DNA of 64,000 bases, taken from Fibrobacter succinogenes. GTDB lineage: Bacteria > Fibrobacterota > Fibrobacteria > Fibrobacterales > Fibrobacteraceae. The notes below the pieces were generated by a model. That model was given only the letters and a program-made list of their open reading frames with translations. It was not told the origin of the DNA and made no database searches. The stretch spans positions 1 through 64,000 of the forward strand of contig CACYRP010000017.1 in assembly GCA_902776765.1 (NCBI GenBank), in the 5' to 3' direction. This document shows, in pieces, positions 19,412-28,444 of the stretch; the stretch's first letter is position 1, and every line of letters begins with the position of its first letter. The translations under genes and the position numbers were made by a program.

Positions 19412-20299
19412 TTAAGGTCTTGTAACAACCATTTCGAGGAATCCATTCCCCGTTGTGCGCATTTCCACAACTTCACCACCCGCAGCCTTAGCCTTAAAAA
19501 CGGTAATATAGTCGGGACGAACACCTTTGGAGAGAACCATCTCGATCTCCTTGGGGGTAATCATGAACTTTTTGTTCCACTTTTCCATGTACCAGTGCCA
19601 TGGTTGCCAGTTGAAAATACCGCGAGTCGACTGGACAAAAGCACGAAGCATCAAGGAATATTCATATTTCAAGAAATCGAGGTAATCATTCACTTCCGCA
19701 TGTTTTTCGACAATTGTTTTCGTCGCAAAATCAGTATCATAGCGGAGCGGAGTTTTGTCGGGATTATCGTAGCTAAAACGAATTAACTTGTCCGATGCCG
19801 TTATCTTCAAACTCGGGCGGTCTAGGTGTTCAAACTGATTTTCGGAAATTTGTTTATAATCCCTAAACACAACATCGGGCGTAAGAACCTTGTTTAGTTT
19901 CAACGGCACCGGTTTGGCATCAAGTGCACTCAGTTCGTAAAAGACAAGTATTTCGCCTTTTCCCTTCGGCAAAAGCACCGAGAGCAAAGGTTTGTCGCGC
20001 TCGGTAATGAGCCAAATCATCTTGGGCTTGTTCGGGGAATTCAAAATCGGGTCGAGCACCTTCATCAAAGAGGGGTCGCGAACGCCATTCACATCCCATT
20101 CCATCCACGTTCCCGTTCCGCCAACGGAATCAAGGACATCAAAGAGGCGCCCGCCTACAAATCCATCCTTCGCTTCGACTGCGCCATAAATTTTATTATC
20201 AGCTACTTTATTCGAAAGTGCAGTCAACTTAGACGGAGCCGCCGTAGCCAAGACCACAGAGACAAGAACAAGTGCGCAAGCCGCAAGAAATTTACGCAT
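19412..20299 (-). CDS. Exported protein of unknown function in the PorU operon
   Basis: A 295-residue protein with a clear Sec signal peptide (MRKFLAACALVLVSVVLATAAP). The mature part is beta-rich in its first half (FDVLDSVGGTGTWMEWDVNG, KPKMIWLITERDKPLLSVLL) and has a helical second half (DYLDFLKYEYSLMLRAF). There is no lipobox. It lies 24 bp after the upstream lipoprotein gene and 40 bp before porU, so it is co-transcribed with both. I do not recognise the family. The operon suggests an envelope or secretion role. Confidence 0.72.
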   Translation of the reverse strand: MRKFLAACALVLVSVVLATAAPSKLTALSNKVADNKIYGAVEAKDGFVGGRLFDVLDSVGGTGTWMEWDVNGVRDPSLMKVLDPILNSPNKPKMIWLITERDKPLLSVLLPKGKGEILVFYELSALDAKPVPLKLNKVLTPDVVFRDYKQISENQFEHLDRPSLKITASDKLIRFSYDNPDKTPLRYDTDFATKTIVEKHAEVNDYLDFLKYEYSLMLRAFVQSTRGIFNWQPWHWYMEKWNKKFMITPKEIEMVLSKGVRPDYITVFKAKAAGGEVVEMRTTGNGFLEMVVTRP

Positions 20300-20323
20300 A
20301 AACTCTATACCTTAAAATTTCTG

Positions 20324-21043
20324 TTAAAAACCAATCGGTTCAAAGAGCGATTCGTCGAGGCGAGAATACTGCAAATGGTATTTTTTGTCGAGCCAGTAAA
20401 GAGCAAGCTTTGCGCCTGTCCAGTTTTTCTTGGCGGCAGTGGCTTCGATACCCTTCGTGATAAGCGGCAACGTTTCGATAAGGTCGAGTTTCCACTGGGT
20501 ATCATCCCATGTGAATAGCATTATCGGTACCTTCGGGCTCTTGGCTAGCCCAACGCTTCCACGGTCGTTCTTGACTTCGAACGGGCCCATATTCACGCGG
20601 TCCACCAAATCCAGAAAACCGCTATTGTAAAGGAGCAAATAGAGCATGCGGTAATCGGTAACATCCCAAAGATGTTCGCGTTCGAAAAGCCTATAAAGCA
20701 CAATGGCATAAGCTTCGTAGAACTGGCATGTGTCCATCGCGGCAGCATCATAAATCTTAGCGTGGTTTTCGAGCGTATCGAGCCAATACTCTGAAGAGTC
20801 CGTCAAAAATCCGAGCAACACATCGGACGGAGCGCGATTTTTGACCGATTCCTTGAACACCGAGAACATGCTTTCGAGCATAGCAAGTTTATCCGCTTCT
20901 TGAGCCTTCACCTTGGCGTTTCGGACAGCCGCCGTTTCGGGGGATTCCTGGGACGAGCCGCCAGAAGAACCGGCGCACCCCGCCATAAAAGCAAATACGC
21001 TTACCAAAAGAGCAAGAACTATTTTATTTTTCAGCACATGCAT
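20324..21043 (-). CDS. Lipoprotein of unknown function, first gene of the PorU operon
   Basis: A 239-residue lipoprotein. Signal MHVLKNKIVLALLVSVFAFMAGC has the lipobox MAGC, followed by a flexible SSGGSSQES linker and a mainly alpha-helical body (repeated helices from residue 40 to 239). No family is recognised. AGGT is placed 7-8 bases before the ATG. Its start codon abuts the start codon of the divergent RF-1-like gene (the shared hexamer ATGCAT at 21038-21043), so the two promoters must overlap with the opposite gene's coding region. Confidence 0.75.
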   Translation of the reverse strand: MHVLKNKIVLALLVSVFAFMAGCAGSSGGSSQESPETAAVRNAKVKAQEADKLAMLESMFSVFKESVKNRAPSDVLLGFLTDSSEYWLDTLENHAKIYDAAAMDTCQFYEAYAIVLYRLFEREHLWDVTDYRMLYLLLYNSGFLDLVDRVNMGPFEVKNDRGSVGLAKSPKVPIMLFTWDDTQWKLDLIETLPLITKGIEATAAKKNWTGAKLALYWLDKKYHLQYSRLDESLFEPIGF

Positions 21044-21529
21044 CGCGATACCTACCTGAAAATGAATCTGGATGAACTTTTACGAGCCTGCTCCTTGAAA
21101 GGTTATCAAGGCAGTGGCCCCGGCGGCCAGCACAGGAACAAGACCAATACCGGCGTTCATCTTTCGTTACAACAATATAATTTAGAAATCAAGTCTTCCG
21201 AGAGCAGAAGTGCAAAAGAGAACAAGATTCACGCCCTGCACCGCATGCAAATGGCCCTCGCATTAAATGTCCGTGAAGAACCTCCGGCAGTGGAGATGAA
21301 ATTTCCGGGTAGCAACGGGCATATCCAGCCGAGCAATCCGCAGTTTCCGCTGTTTGTCGCCCACGTCTTTGACATTATGGCAACAAAGAATGGCGATACA
21401 AAAGCCGCAGCCGCGGCGTTCGGGCTTAGCCCGAGTGCACTCGTGAAAATTCTCCGGCAAGACAAGGCTTGCGCCGCGAAACTCCAAGGCAACCGCGTGG
21501 CGAACGGGAAAAGCAAATTGCATTTGTGA
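21038..21529 (+). CDS. Peptide chain release factor-like protein (RF-1 domain, GGQ)
   Basis: A 163-residue protein built on the class I release-factor hydrolysis domain: GSGPGGQHRNKTNTGVHL holds the GGQ motif that triggers peptidyl-tRNA hydrolysis. It lacks the codon-recognition domains of RF1/RF2 and is longer than ArfB, with a C-terminal helical part (AAAAFGLSPSALVKILRQDK) and a basic tail. It is likely a ribosome-rescue or damage-response factor. The start at 21038 fits the usual N-terminus of this group (about 12 residues before LLRAC); ATG 21062 is an alternative. The gene diverges from the PorU operon. Confidence 0.82.
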   Translation: MHRDTYLKMNLDELLRACSLKGYQGSGPGGQHRNKTNTGVHLSLQQYNLEIKSSESRSAKENKIHALHRMQMALALNVREEPPAVEMKFPGSNGHIQPSNPQFPLFVAHVFDIMATKNGDTKAAAAAFGLSPSALVKILRQDKACAAKLQGNRVANGKSKLHL

Positions 21530-21534
21530 TTTTT

Positions 21535-21605
21535 TAGTTGGCGGCGCGCAGTTGGCAGTGCATAGAACGCAGTTCGCAGATTGCGGCAAGCTGTTCACGG
21601 AACAC
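21535..21605. repeat. Heptad array (AGTTGGC type)
   Basis: About eight degenerate 7-bp units (AGTTGGC, AGTGCAT, AGAACGC, AGTTCGC and similar) begin 5 bp after the stop of the RF-1-like gene. AG recurs every 7 bp. Confidence 0.7.
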
Positions 21606-21714
21606 AAAATGCGATTGCAGACAAGTAACTAAAATTTTACACAAATTCATCAAGACAAACGCCCCAAAAAAGCGTGTTAAAGGAGTAGGACCCACCCAAA
21701 TACTAGGAGGTTAT

Positions 21715-22962
21715 ATGAGTCCTACATTCAAAAAACACGTCTGCCGTTATGCGGCTACAACTCTCACCGCTCTTGCCCTGTGGAATTGCTCCGGCGATTC
21801 TTCGCACGACGATTCTGTTCAAGTCTTCCAACTCGGCTCGCAAGCCAACATAGCCCTCAACCTGGACTACACCGAAACGCCGTTGCTTGACAGCCTGGTG
21901 CTAGACTGCTACGGTCCGGATACGCTCCACCTTGTCCATTCCGTCGAGAAAAAAACATTCAGCCTCGACCTTTTCCCCAGCGAAGAATGGATCTTCAACG
22001 CCAAGCTCTATGCAAATGGAGCGTTGATGCAAGAAGGCGAAGTCACGACCGCACTGGAAGCAGGCTCCGTCGTGAACCTAAAAATTCCAATGCATGCCCT
22101 TGTCGGATTTGTCTATGTAAAAATCCCCATCGGTTTTGGGAACCCCGCCGGCATCAAAAAAGGCGAAATGAAACTCACGAGCAAAGACGAATCGTTCACC
22201 TACCCCATGGTGTTTGATTCCGACAATGTATCGTTTACAAGTGGCGACCTCAAATTGAATCGCGAGTACCATATCACCCTCACGATGCAAGACGGAAGCG
22301 GAAAGAGCATTTTCAGTTTGGAAGACGATTTTTCGCTCGACGAAAACACACCTATTCCGAACTTCCAAATAGCATCGCTCCGTAGCAAGATAGCGCTTGC
22401 CATTGAACTTGCAAAAGACGTGAACGTGCAAGTGACGCTCAAGCTCCCAGCAATGAAACGCTCGCCTGTCGTCAACGACCTCGTCATGAGCGAATTTTTC
22501 GTTGTTGCAAACGACAAGGATTCTTCGCAATACAACTTTGTGGAGCTCTACAACGGCAGCACGGATACGCTTGTGCTCGACAAATGTATGCTGGGTAAAA
22601 CGTCAAGCGAGACTGGAGCCACAGAAATCGGAACAACATCGCTTCCGCCAAACGAAGTGCTCGTCGTAGGCAACCGTGGAACAGCCAATATCGCAGGCAT
22701 CTACAAGTATGCCGAAAACATGCCTCAATTCGGCAAGACCTCGGGCTCTATCGTACTGCAATGTGACGGAAACGTGCTCGACTCGCTTTATTACGGCAAG
22801 TCCGATTCACTCCATGTTGCTCCGCTCTCCGTAGGTTCATCATCAGGTGACAACCGCAAGAGCACGCAGCTGAACATCGGGCACTGGAACAAGCGCAACG
22901 AACCGGATTCTTGGTGCACAGGCGCCCCGACTCCGGGAAGCATTTCTGCCTGCGGGAATTAA
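21715..22962 (+). CDS. Lipoprotein with lamin-tail domain (LTD)
   Basis: A 415-residue lipoprotein. The start at 21715 has AGGAGG 6 bases upstream and opens with MSPTFKKHVCRYAATTLTALALWNCSGDSS (split here: lipobox LWNC, Cys 25). Residues 40-260 are beta-rich and resemble repeated sandwich domains. From about 265 a lamin-tail domain follows (SEFFVVAND, YNFVELYNGSTDTLVL, LPPNEVLVVGNRG), ending in a Trp/Cys-containing segment (GHWNKRNEPDSWCTGAPTPG). LTD domains in bacteria sit on surface nucleases and adhesins; no catalytic domain is visible here. A terminator follows at 23027. Confidence 0.83.
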   Translation: MSPTFKKHVCRYAATTLTALALWNCSGDSSHDDSVQVFQLGSQANIALNLDYTETPLLDSLVLDCYGPDTLHLVHSVEKKTFSLDLFPSEEWIFNAKLYANGALMQEGEVTTALEAGSVVNLKIPMHALVGFVYVKIPIGFGNPAGIKKGEMKLTSKDESFTYPMVFDSDNVSFTSGDLKLNREYHITLTMQDGSGKSIFSLEDDFSLDENTPIPNFQIASLRSKIALAIELAKDVNVQVTLKLPAMKRSPVVNDLVMSEFFVVANDKDSSQYNFVELYNGSTDTLVLDKCMLGKTSSETGATEIGTTSLPPNEVLVVGNRGTANIAGIYKYAENMPQFGKTSGSIVLQCDGNVLDSLYYGKSDSLHVAPLSVGSSSGDNRKSTQLNIGHWNKRNEPDSWCTGAPTPGSISACGN

Positions 22963-22982
22963 CGTTCAATACAAATCGTCAC

Positions 22983-23007
22983 TGGATCCCGTAGGGGCGA
23001 GGATGAC
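22983..23007. repeat. REP-like palindrome
   Basis: TGGATCCCG and CGAGGATGAC flank a short centre. It is the inverted form of the two copies at 9896 and 9957. Confidence 0.65.
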
Positions 23008-23026
23008 GGCTCCAGGATGAAAAAAT

Positions 23027-23057
23027 CGGTCGTCCCATTTTGGGGCGGCCGTTTTTT
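23027..23057 (+). terminator. Terminator of the LTD lipoprotein gene
   Basis: GGTCGTCCC pairs with GGGGCGGCC (two G-T pairs) and GTTTTTTT follows. Confidence 0.88.
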
Positions 23058-23112
23058 TACCATATGGCAAAGCCCGCTCAGTGGCGGGCATGACAGGATT
23101 GTTGACGGCGGG

Positions 23113-23150
23113 AACTTCCGACTTCCTACCGTCTACAGCCTACTATTTAA
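23113..23150. repeat. Heptad array (CTTCCTA type)
   Basis: About five 7-bp units (CTTCCGA, CTTCCTA, CCGTCTA, CAGCCTA, CTATTTA) run up to and include the stop codon of the minus-strand receiver gene. On the minus strand the units carry AG. Confidence 0.6.
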
Positions 23151-23605
23151 GCGTGGATCTGCGAGCTCGCGCGTTCGATGTCGAACAGGCGGCGCAAGTT
23201 TTCAGCCTTTGCCGGTTCACGTTCTTCCGGGAGCGTCAAGGGGCCCATGTTGATAGCCACCAAAATAGAACCCGGATAGTTGTTCACGCGCTTGATGAAG
23301 TCGCTTACAGAAACACCTTCTGTGTAGAAGTCCACGACGAATGTATCCCAATCGTCTTCTTCGAGCTGCAGCAAAGCTTCTTCTTCGGTCTTGACCGTCT
23401 TGATATAAGCGCCAACGAGCAAATCCGAAAGGACTTCGAGGCATGCTTCACGGCGAACATCGTCTTCTTCCCAAATGAGGATGCGGCGATCGCTATAGTC
23501 ACGGACTTGCGGAACAAAGTTTTCTTCGGCGTTCAATGCATCAAGCATCGCACCGTTGGCTTCGTCCATTTCTTCATCATCAAAATTGTCGATTTCTTTA
23601 GCCAT
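23147..23605 (-). CDS. Response-regulator receiver-like protein
   Basis: A 152-residue cytoplasmic protein. An acidic N-terminus (residues 1-37) precedes a receiver-like fold: RRILIWEEDDVRR supplies the acidic pocket, TFVVDFYTEG carries the likely phospho-acceptor Asp, and SILVAINMG and LTLPEE follow. There is no output domain, so it could be a stand-alone phospho-signalling module. The start at 23605 is the first ATG after the heptad array that lies upstream; reading from 23683 would translate the array. The partner kinase is not in the window. Confidence 0.75.
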   Translation of the reverse strand: MAKEIDNFDDEEMDEANGAMLDALNAEENFVPQVRDYSDRRILIWEEDDVRREACLEVLSDLLVGAYIKTVKTEEEALLQLEEDDWDTFVVDFYTEGVSVSDFIKRVNNYPGSILVAINMGPLTLPEEREPAKAENLRRLFDIERASSQIHA

Positions 23606-23621
23606 GCTGTAAATATAGTAA

Positions 23622-23740
23622 TTAGACGAAAGACGAAAGACGAAAGACGAAAGATTTTTCGCAGAATCCGTGCGAAGCACCATTATTCCACACTCGTCTA
23701 TCGTCTATAGCTCGCCACTGCGAGCGTTCTTTCGTCTATT
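23622..23740. repeat. Paired inverted heptad arrays (GACGAAA type) with apex hairpin
   Basis: Four to five GACGAAA units at 23622-23654 face TCGTCTA and TTTCGTC units at 23694-23738. A hairpin CTCGC/GCGAG sits near the right array. The structure fills the gap between the receiver gene and ruvX. Confidence 0.85.
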
Positions 23741-23745
23741 CAGGG

Positions 23746-24159
23746 CTAGCCCTGCTCGTCGAACCAGCGCTGGAGTATAATCGCGGCGGCGGTGCGGTCG
23801 ATTATCGCCTTGTTCTTCTGCTTTTTCTTTTTGCTCATGTACGAGGTAAATTCCTGCGCCTGCACGCTGGAATACGATTCGTCCTGCGTGTGGATTTTCA
23901 TCCCTGGGAAGCGGAGCGCCAAGTCCTTGATGAAAGCCTCCACCACCACGTTCTTTCCATCCTTGCGGCCATCCGGGTGGTACGGCATCCCGACCACGAA
24001 TTCGTCAATCTTGTTGATTTTCACCAATTGATCCAGGCGTTCGAATAGATTCGTCGTCTTCTGGTCAATCGTCTCGCGCGAAAACGCCATCTTGAGCTCG
24101 GAATCGCCAAATGCGACCCCGACACGATGCTCTCCGTAATCCAAAGCCAAGTAATTCAC
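23746..24159 (-). CDS. ruvX: Holliday junction resolvase-like protein RuvX (YqgF)
   Basis: A 137-residue RNase H-fold nuclease of the YqgF family. Visible motifs are LALDYGEHRVGVAFGD at the N-terminus (first catalytic Asp), VGMPYHPDG, DESYSSVQAQEF (second acidic residue) and IDRTAAAIILQRWFDE. YqgF is essential in E. coli for 16S rRNA 5'-end maturation and has been described as a putative resolvase. The gene is single, flanked by the GACGAAA array downstream and an AT-rich divergent promoter region shared with typA. Confidence 0.93.
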   Translation of the reverse strand: MNYLALDYGEHRVGVAFGDSELKMAFSRETIDQKTTNLFERLDQLVKINKIDEFVVGMPYHPDGRKDGKNVVVEAFIKDLALRFPGMKIHTQDESYSSVQAQEFTSYMSKKKKQKNKAIIDRTAAAIILQRWFDEQG

Positions 24160-24249
24160 GCCCTAAATATAGAATACGAACGCTAAATATTGCATTTTTC
24201 CGCTCATTTTTCTATCTTTGCGCCGAAAATTAAAGCCAAACGGTAAAAT

Positions 24250-26082
24250 ATGGATCAATCAAAAATCAGAAACGTTGCCATCATCGCCCACGTTGACCAC
24301 GGTAAAACAACCCTGGTGAACCAGCTCCTCAAACAGTGCGGAACCTTCCATGAAGGTGAAGAAATTGTAGATCGCGTGATGGACTCCGACAACCTCGAAC
24401 GCGAACGCGGCATTACCATCCTCAGCAAGAACACGAGCGTGATGTACAAGGGATACCGCGTGAACATCGTCGATACCCCGGGGCACGCCGACTTCGGTGG
24501 CCAGGTGGAACGCGTTTTGGGTACAGTCGATGGCGTTCTTCTGGTCGTTGACGCATTCGAAGGCCCCATGGCCCAGACCCGCTTCGTGACGAAGAAGGCT
24601 TTGGAACTCGGACTTACCCCGATTATCGTCGTGAACAAGATCGACCGCGACGGCTGCAACCCGCTCCTCGCTCTCGACAAGGTCTTTGACTTGTTCTGCG
24701 AACTCGATGCTACCGAAGAACAGCTCGATTTCGACAGAGTTTTTGGCAGTGGCCGTAAGGGCATTTGCCGCGCCGAACTTGAAGACGAAGACGGCGATTT
24801 CAGCATCTTGATGGACAAGATTATCGAACGTATTCCGGCTCCGAAGGGCGATCCGAATGCAGAACCGCTCCTCCAGATTGCCTCCCTCGAATACTCCAGC
24901 TTCTTGGGTCGTTTGGCTGTGGGTCGCGTGCAGCAGGGCGTGTTCAAGCCGAACCAGACCTACGCTCAGGCATTCCCTGACGGAACCGTCAAGAACGTCC
25001 GTCCGCAAAAGCTCCTCCGCTACGAAGGCCTCACCCCGAAGCCGGTTGAAGAAGCTGGTCCGGGCGAAATCATCCTCATCGCAGGTCTTGACTACTTCGA
25101 TATCGGTGATACGCTTTCTTCTACGAACAATCCAGTTCACTTGCCGCGTATTCACATTGACCCGCCGACAATTTCTATGCTCTTCACCGTGAACACTTCG
25201 CCGCTCGCAGGCAAGTACGGTGGAAAGTTCATGACGGGTAACCAGCTCCAGGAACGTTTGGAACGCGCCCACATGGCTGACCCCGCCCTCCTCGTCGAAA
25301 AGGCCGAAGGTGCATCTACATTCAAGGTTTCTGGCCGTGGCATTTTGCACCTCACGATTCTCGTCGAAAACATGCGCCGTGAACTTTATGAATTCACCAT
25401 CGGTTCTCCGCAGGTCATTTTCCAGAAAGACGAAAGCGGCAAGCTTTTGGAACCGGTCGAAGACTTCAAGGTCGAAGTTCCGAACGAATTCAGCGGTGCT
25501 TGCATCCAGGAAATCCAGCAGCGCAAGGGCGAAATGGTCAACATGACCACCGACGAAAACGACCGCGTTTCTCTCGAATTTATCGTTCCCTCCCGTGGCC
25601 TCATCGGTATCCGTCCGAAGCTCCTCTCCCTTTCCAAGGGTTACGCCGTGACACAGTCCTTCTTCAAGGAATACCAGCCGTACAAGGGAGAAATTCCGTC
25701 TCGTATCAACGGTGTTCTCATCGCCAAGGAACCGGGCGAAGCAGCAAGCTATGCTCTCTCTAACTTGGAAGATCGTGGCTACCTCATCATTGGTCCGGGT
25801 GCCGAAGTTTATCCGGGCATGATCGTGGGCGAACACAACCGCGACGTCGATATCACCGTGAACGTCACGAAGGGCAAGCACCTCACCAACATGCGTTCGA
25901 AGTCCGCTGACGACATGATCCAGCTCACGCCGTACCGCCGCATGACTTTGGAAGAATGCGTCACCTTCATCAACGAAGACGAATGCATAGAAGTCACTCC
26001 GGAAGTGCTCCGCATCCGCAAGACCGAGCTCGACCCGATCAAGCGTAAGCAGATGTCCAAGCGTCCGGCTGAAGAAGAGTAG
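24250..26082 (+). CDS. typA: Ribosome-associated GTPase TypA/BipA
   Basis: A 610-residue translational GTPase. G motifs: AHVDHGKTT (G1), RERGITIL (G2), [10 protein letters not shown] (G3), NKID (G4). The EF-G-like domains III and V and the BipA-specific C-terminal domain ([16 protein letters not shown]) are all present, so it is full length. BipA binds the 70S ribosome and helps 50S assembly and growth at low temperature. The start fits ATG 24250 with no strong ribosome-binding site. Codon use is strongly biased, as in highly expressed genes. Confidence 0.97.
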   Translation: MDQSKIRNVAIIAHVDHGKTTLVNQLLKQCGTFHEGEEIVDRVMDSDNLERERGITILSKNTSVMYKGYRVNIVDTPGHADFGGQVERVLGTVDGVLLVVDAFEGPMAQTRFVTKKALELGLTPIIVVNKIDRDGCNPLLALDKVFDLFCELDATEEQLDFDRVFGSGRKGICRAELEDEDGDFSILMDKIIERIPAPKGDPNAEPLLQIASLEYSSFLGRLAVGRVQQGVFKPNQTYAQAFPDGTVKNVRPQKLLRYEGLTPKPVEEAGPGEIILIAGLDYFDIGDTLSSTNNPVHLPRIHIDPPTISMLFTVNTSPLAGKYGGKFMTGNQLQERLERAHMADPALLVEKAEGASTFKVSGRGILHLTILVENMRRELYEFTIGSPQVIFQKDESGKLLEPVEDFKVEVPNEFSGACIQEIQQRKGEMVNMTTDENDRVSLEFIVPSRGLIGIRPKLLSLSKGYAVTQSFFKEYQPYKGEIPSRINGVLIAKEPGEAASYALSNLEDRGYLIIGPGAEVYPGMIVGEHNRDVDITVNVTKGKHLTNMRSKSADDMIQLTPYRRMTLEECVTFINEDECIEVTPEVLRIRKTELDPIKRKQMSKRPAEEE

Positions 26083-26090
26083 AAGTGGTC

Positions 26091-26117
26091 AGTGGTTGGT
26101 GATTAGTGGCTAGGATC
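26091..26117. repeat. Heptad array (AGTGGTT type)
   Basis: Four 7-bp units (AGTGGTC, AGTGGTT, GGTGATT, AGTGGCT) start 8 bp after the typA stop codon. Confidence 0.6.
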
Positions 26118-26150
26118 GCCAGCCAACCTTACAAATATTTTAAATAAAAG

Positions 26151-26177
26151 AAGCCTCGCGTTTGCGAGGCTTTTTTT
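26151..26177 (+). terminator. Terminator of typA
   Basis: AAGCCTCGC and GCGAGGCTT pair around GTTT and are followed by a T run. Confidence 0.92.
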
Positions 26178-26358
26178 GCACATTCAAAAGCATGTGGTCG
26201 TAACTTCGTCGCTTTGAGCTTTGTCATCCTGAAGCATTTGAAACCTAGCGAAGCCATTCAGGCCTTTTGCCCCAGCCTCCGAGCCGGAGGATAGGCTCCA
26301 GTGAATTGCAAAAGCTCCCTTCGGGGTGCTTTCTTTTATTTTATACAAAGGGGAATGC

Positions 26359-27060
26359 CTAGTCCATAACGCAACGAACAGAGAACTCATAGTACTTGTA
26401 GTAGTTGTGATCCAAAAAAGCCTCATCGTATTCATCGCCTAAAAACACTCGGTACGCAGCGTACTTATCATACTCAGAGGAACTCCAGAAGAATGCTCCA
26501 TTGCCATTGTTCTTGAAACTTCCAAATGGAGACCTGAAACCAGCAGGCAATGCCGTAAACTGGTAATCATCCGAGCCAGAACCGCCATTGTTCCAACCAT
26601 TTTTCGATTTAAGCATTTTGCCAGCCAAATCAGAGCCACCAACTTCAGTGAACAAAGTTGCCCATTCCGTCCCTGTTGGCAAATGCCACCCCTCGGGGCA
26701 AACACCACGCACAACCCCTGTCGGCGAACACAACAAGTTATAGCTACACCCCGAACCATTCGCACTCCATTTGCCCGCGCTATCCATCGCAACAGCCCAT
26801 GTGTAAAGGCGACCATATTTATCGCAATTACTTACTTCACTTTCATAGCAACTACTGAACATCGCACCAAAGTTCAAGTTTTCCGCCATCCACGTCTGGG
26901 AACCAATAGTCACAGTCTTATAAGTTTGACCATCACGACTATCCGTCATAGAGCCCAAAGTAAAATCAACCACAGGATTTACAACTTCTGTAGGAGAATC
27001 TTCGGAACAAGCCGAGAAAAACACACATGAAGCAGCCATTACAAAAAAAATAAACTTCAT
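26359..27060 (-). CDS. Lipoprotein with Fibrobacter succinogenes major paralogous (FISUMP) domain
   Basis: A 233-residue lipoprotein. The signal MKFIFFVMAASCVFFSAC has the lipobox FSAC. The rest is one FISUMP domain (TIGR02145 type): DGQTYKTVTIGSQTWMAENL opening, YGRLYTWAVAMDS, CPEGWHLPTGTEWATL, LKSKNGWNNGGSGSDDY, FTALPAGFRS, FFWSSSEYD, and FSVRCVMD end. The domain is expanded in F. succinogenes and is found on many of its surface proteins, with a fold related to formylglycine/SUMF-type or C-type lectin-like proteins. Function is unknown. It supports the assignment of the window to Fibrobacter. Confidence 0.92.
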   Translation of the reverse strand: MKFIFFVMAASCVFFSACSEDSPTEVVNPVVDFTLGSMTDSRDGQTYKTVTIGSQTWMAENLNFGAMFSSCYESEVSNCDKYGRLYTWAVAMDSAGKWSANGSGCSYNLLCSPTGVVRGVCPEGWHLPTGTEWATLFTEVGGSDLAGKMLKSKNGWNNGGSGSDDYQFTALPAGFRSPFGSFKNNGNGAFFWSSSEYDKYAAYRVFLGDEYDEAFLDHNYYKYYEFSVRCVMD

Positions 27061-27530
27061 AATAATTATTAAGCCTCTCTTTTTTTTACTATATAAAAGT
27101 ATAGAAGTATTTGGCGGATTTTCGTTGCTAACGCGACTTAGATTTGCAGTTTAACTTGCTCGTAAACATACTCTAAAGGAGTTGCGAAGTCAAGCCATTT
27201 TCTCGGCCTGCCCAGGAGTGATAGGGATTGGCAAAGCAATCTGCATTCATCGCTTTCGCTATGTCCGCATGTCACCCCGCCCCCGGCCTAAGGTCCCTGA
27301 GCGACGTCGAAGATCCGGGGCCAGCTTACACGGCACCAGTCGCAGTCACTTTACCTATCGCATGCCTCTATTTTCATTATTTGCCACATGGATAGCATTA
27401 ATTACTAAAAAGAAAAAACGTTAGTTTTTTCACAATCCGTGTGGCATCATTACGCGGTTCTAATTGCATACACGGCACCCATCGCTTACACAGAACCATT
27501 CGTCTTTGGCTCCAGGATGACTATGCTAAA
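27061..27530. other. 470-bp intergenic region with degenerate dispersed repeats
   Basis: No gene is seen. The left end should hold the promoter of the FISUMP lipoprotein. Around 27275-27325 there is a decayed copy of the AAGGTCCCTGAGC-type repeat. Two similar tracts (ACACGGCACCAGTCGC near 27328 and ACACGGCACCCATCGC near 27472) suggest an old local duplication. A GGATGAC end like that of the REP family is at 27511. Confidence 0.55.
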
Positions 27531-28283
27531 TTAAAAATCTTTCGCAAGTCGCCCTTCCCCACTTTTCAAAAGTTCAGTGAGGTAATCCTTTGCAATTTGG
27601 CAAGATTCAGGGAGCGTATGCCCAAGCGCAAGGTTCGCCAAAATTGCAGACGACAAATGGCAACCCGTGCCATGCTTTCCGCCCCCCGGCAGACGCGGAC
27701 TCGTAAACTTGTACTGTTTTCCATCCCGGTCCCAAAGTAAATCAACGGCTTCCGGCCCCTTGGAATGCCCGCCTTTCAAAAGCAACGCAAAGTCCTTCCC
27801 AAATTCGAACGTTCCCTTTGCGGCAGCTTGTTCAAAGCCCAAGAATCCGAATTCATCTTGATTTGGCGTCACCAAATCAATCTGCTTCATCACAGGCATA
27901 AACTTATTCTGTTCAGCGGCGCGTAAAAAATGGAAACCCGCCGAGGCACTTGCAATCGGATCCCAAACGATATACGCATCCGGAGATTTTTCACGAATAA
28001 ATTCTACAATTCGTTTGAGGACTTTTGCTTTTTCAACAAGCCCAATCTTTACATACTTGAAAGTGCGTTTTTTGAACAATGTTTCCAGTTGAGCTTCGAT
28101 ACGGTCCCATATAACCCAACCGGGAGCCACAAATTCATCTTCGTTCTGTTGCGTAAGCGCCGTGCAGACAGATTCGCAATAAACGCCAAAATGAGCCATC
28201 GCCTTGACATCGGCCAAAATTCCAGCACCAGCAGAGCCGTCGAACCCCGCAATCGTCAATGCAAAATTCATCGTTTCAGACAT
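27531..28283 (-). CDS. thiD: Hydroxymethylpyrimidine/phosphomethylpyrimidine kinase
   Basis: A 250-residue ribokinase-fold kinase. The N-terminal LTIAGFDGSAGAGILADVK corresponds to the HMP-kinase signature, DLVTPNQDEF to the substrate/ATP region and GGGKHGTGCHLSSAI to the anion hole with the catalytic Asp replaced position-wise by the usual GTGC element. It phosphorylates HMP to HMP-PP for thiamine synthesis. The signature has F and D where GSDSSGGAG is common, so a related pyridoxine-type kinase is possible. No TPP riboswitch motif is visible in the 160 bp upstream. Single gene. Confidence 0.78.
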   Translation of the reverse strand: MSETMNFALTIAGFDGSAGAGILADVKAMAHFGVYCESVCTALTQQNEDEFVAPGWVIWDRIEAQLETLFKKRTFKYVKIGLVEKAKVLKRIVEFIREKSPDAYIVWDPIASASAGFHFLRAAEQNKFMPVMKQIDLVTPNQDEFGFLGFEQAAAKGTFEFGKDFALLLKGGHSKGPEAVDLLWDRDGKQYKFTSPRLPGGGKHGTGCHLSSAILANLALGHTLPESCQIAKDYLTELLKSGEGRLAKDF

Positions 28284-28444
28284 CGTTTTATTTAAACCTC
28301 ATTTTTCACATCATCTTCCGTCAGGAGGGCTCATACACATTTCCTTTGCGTCAAACTCTTACCTCAAAGGCGCATCGCGCCTAAACGATACTTGGTAACT
28401 TGTTGCCCTAGTAGAGTTATGCCCTTTGGGTAGACCTCACACCC

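Noticed and set aside
23622..23740. CRISPR array
   Set aside because: The repeats are 7 bp, without spacers of constant length, and no cas gene is near. The same holds for the other heptad arrays.
24259..25881. A 540-codon open frame on the minus strand
   Set aside because: It is antisense to typA, whose G motifs are complete; no domain can be seen in the antisense product.
28284..28444. TPP riboswitch before thiD
   Set aside because: No CTGAGA core or pyrophosphate-binding motif is visible on the minus strand.
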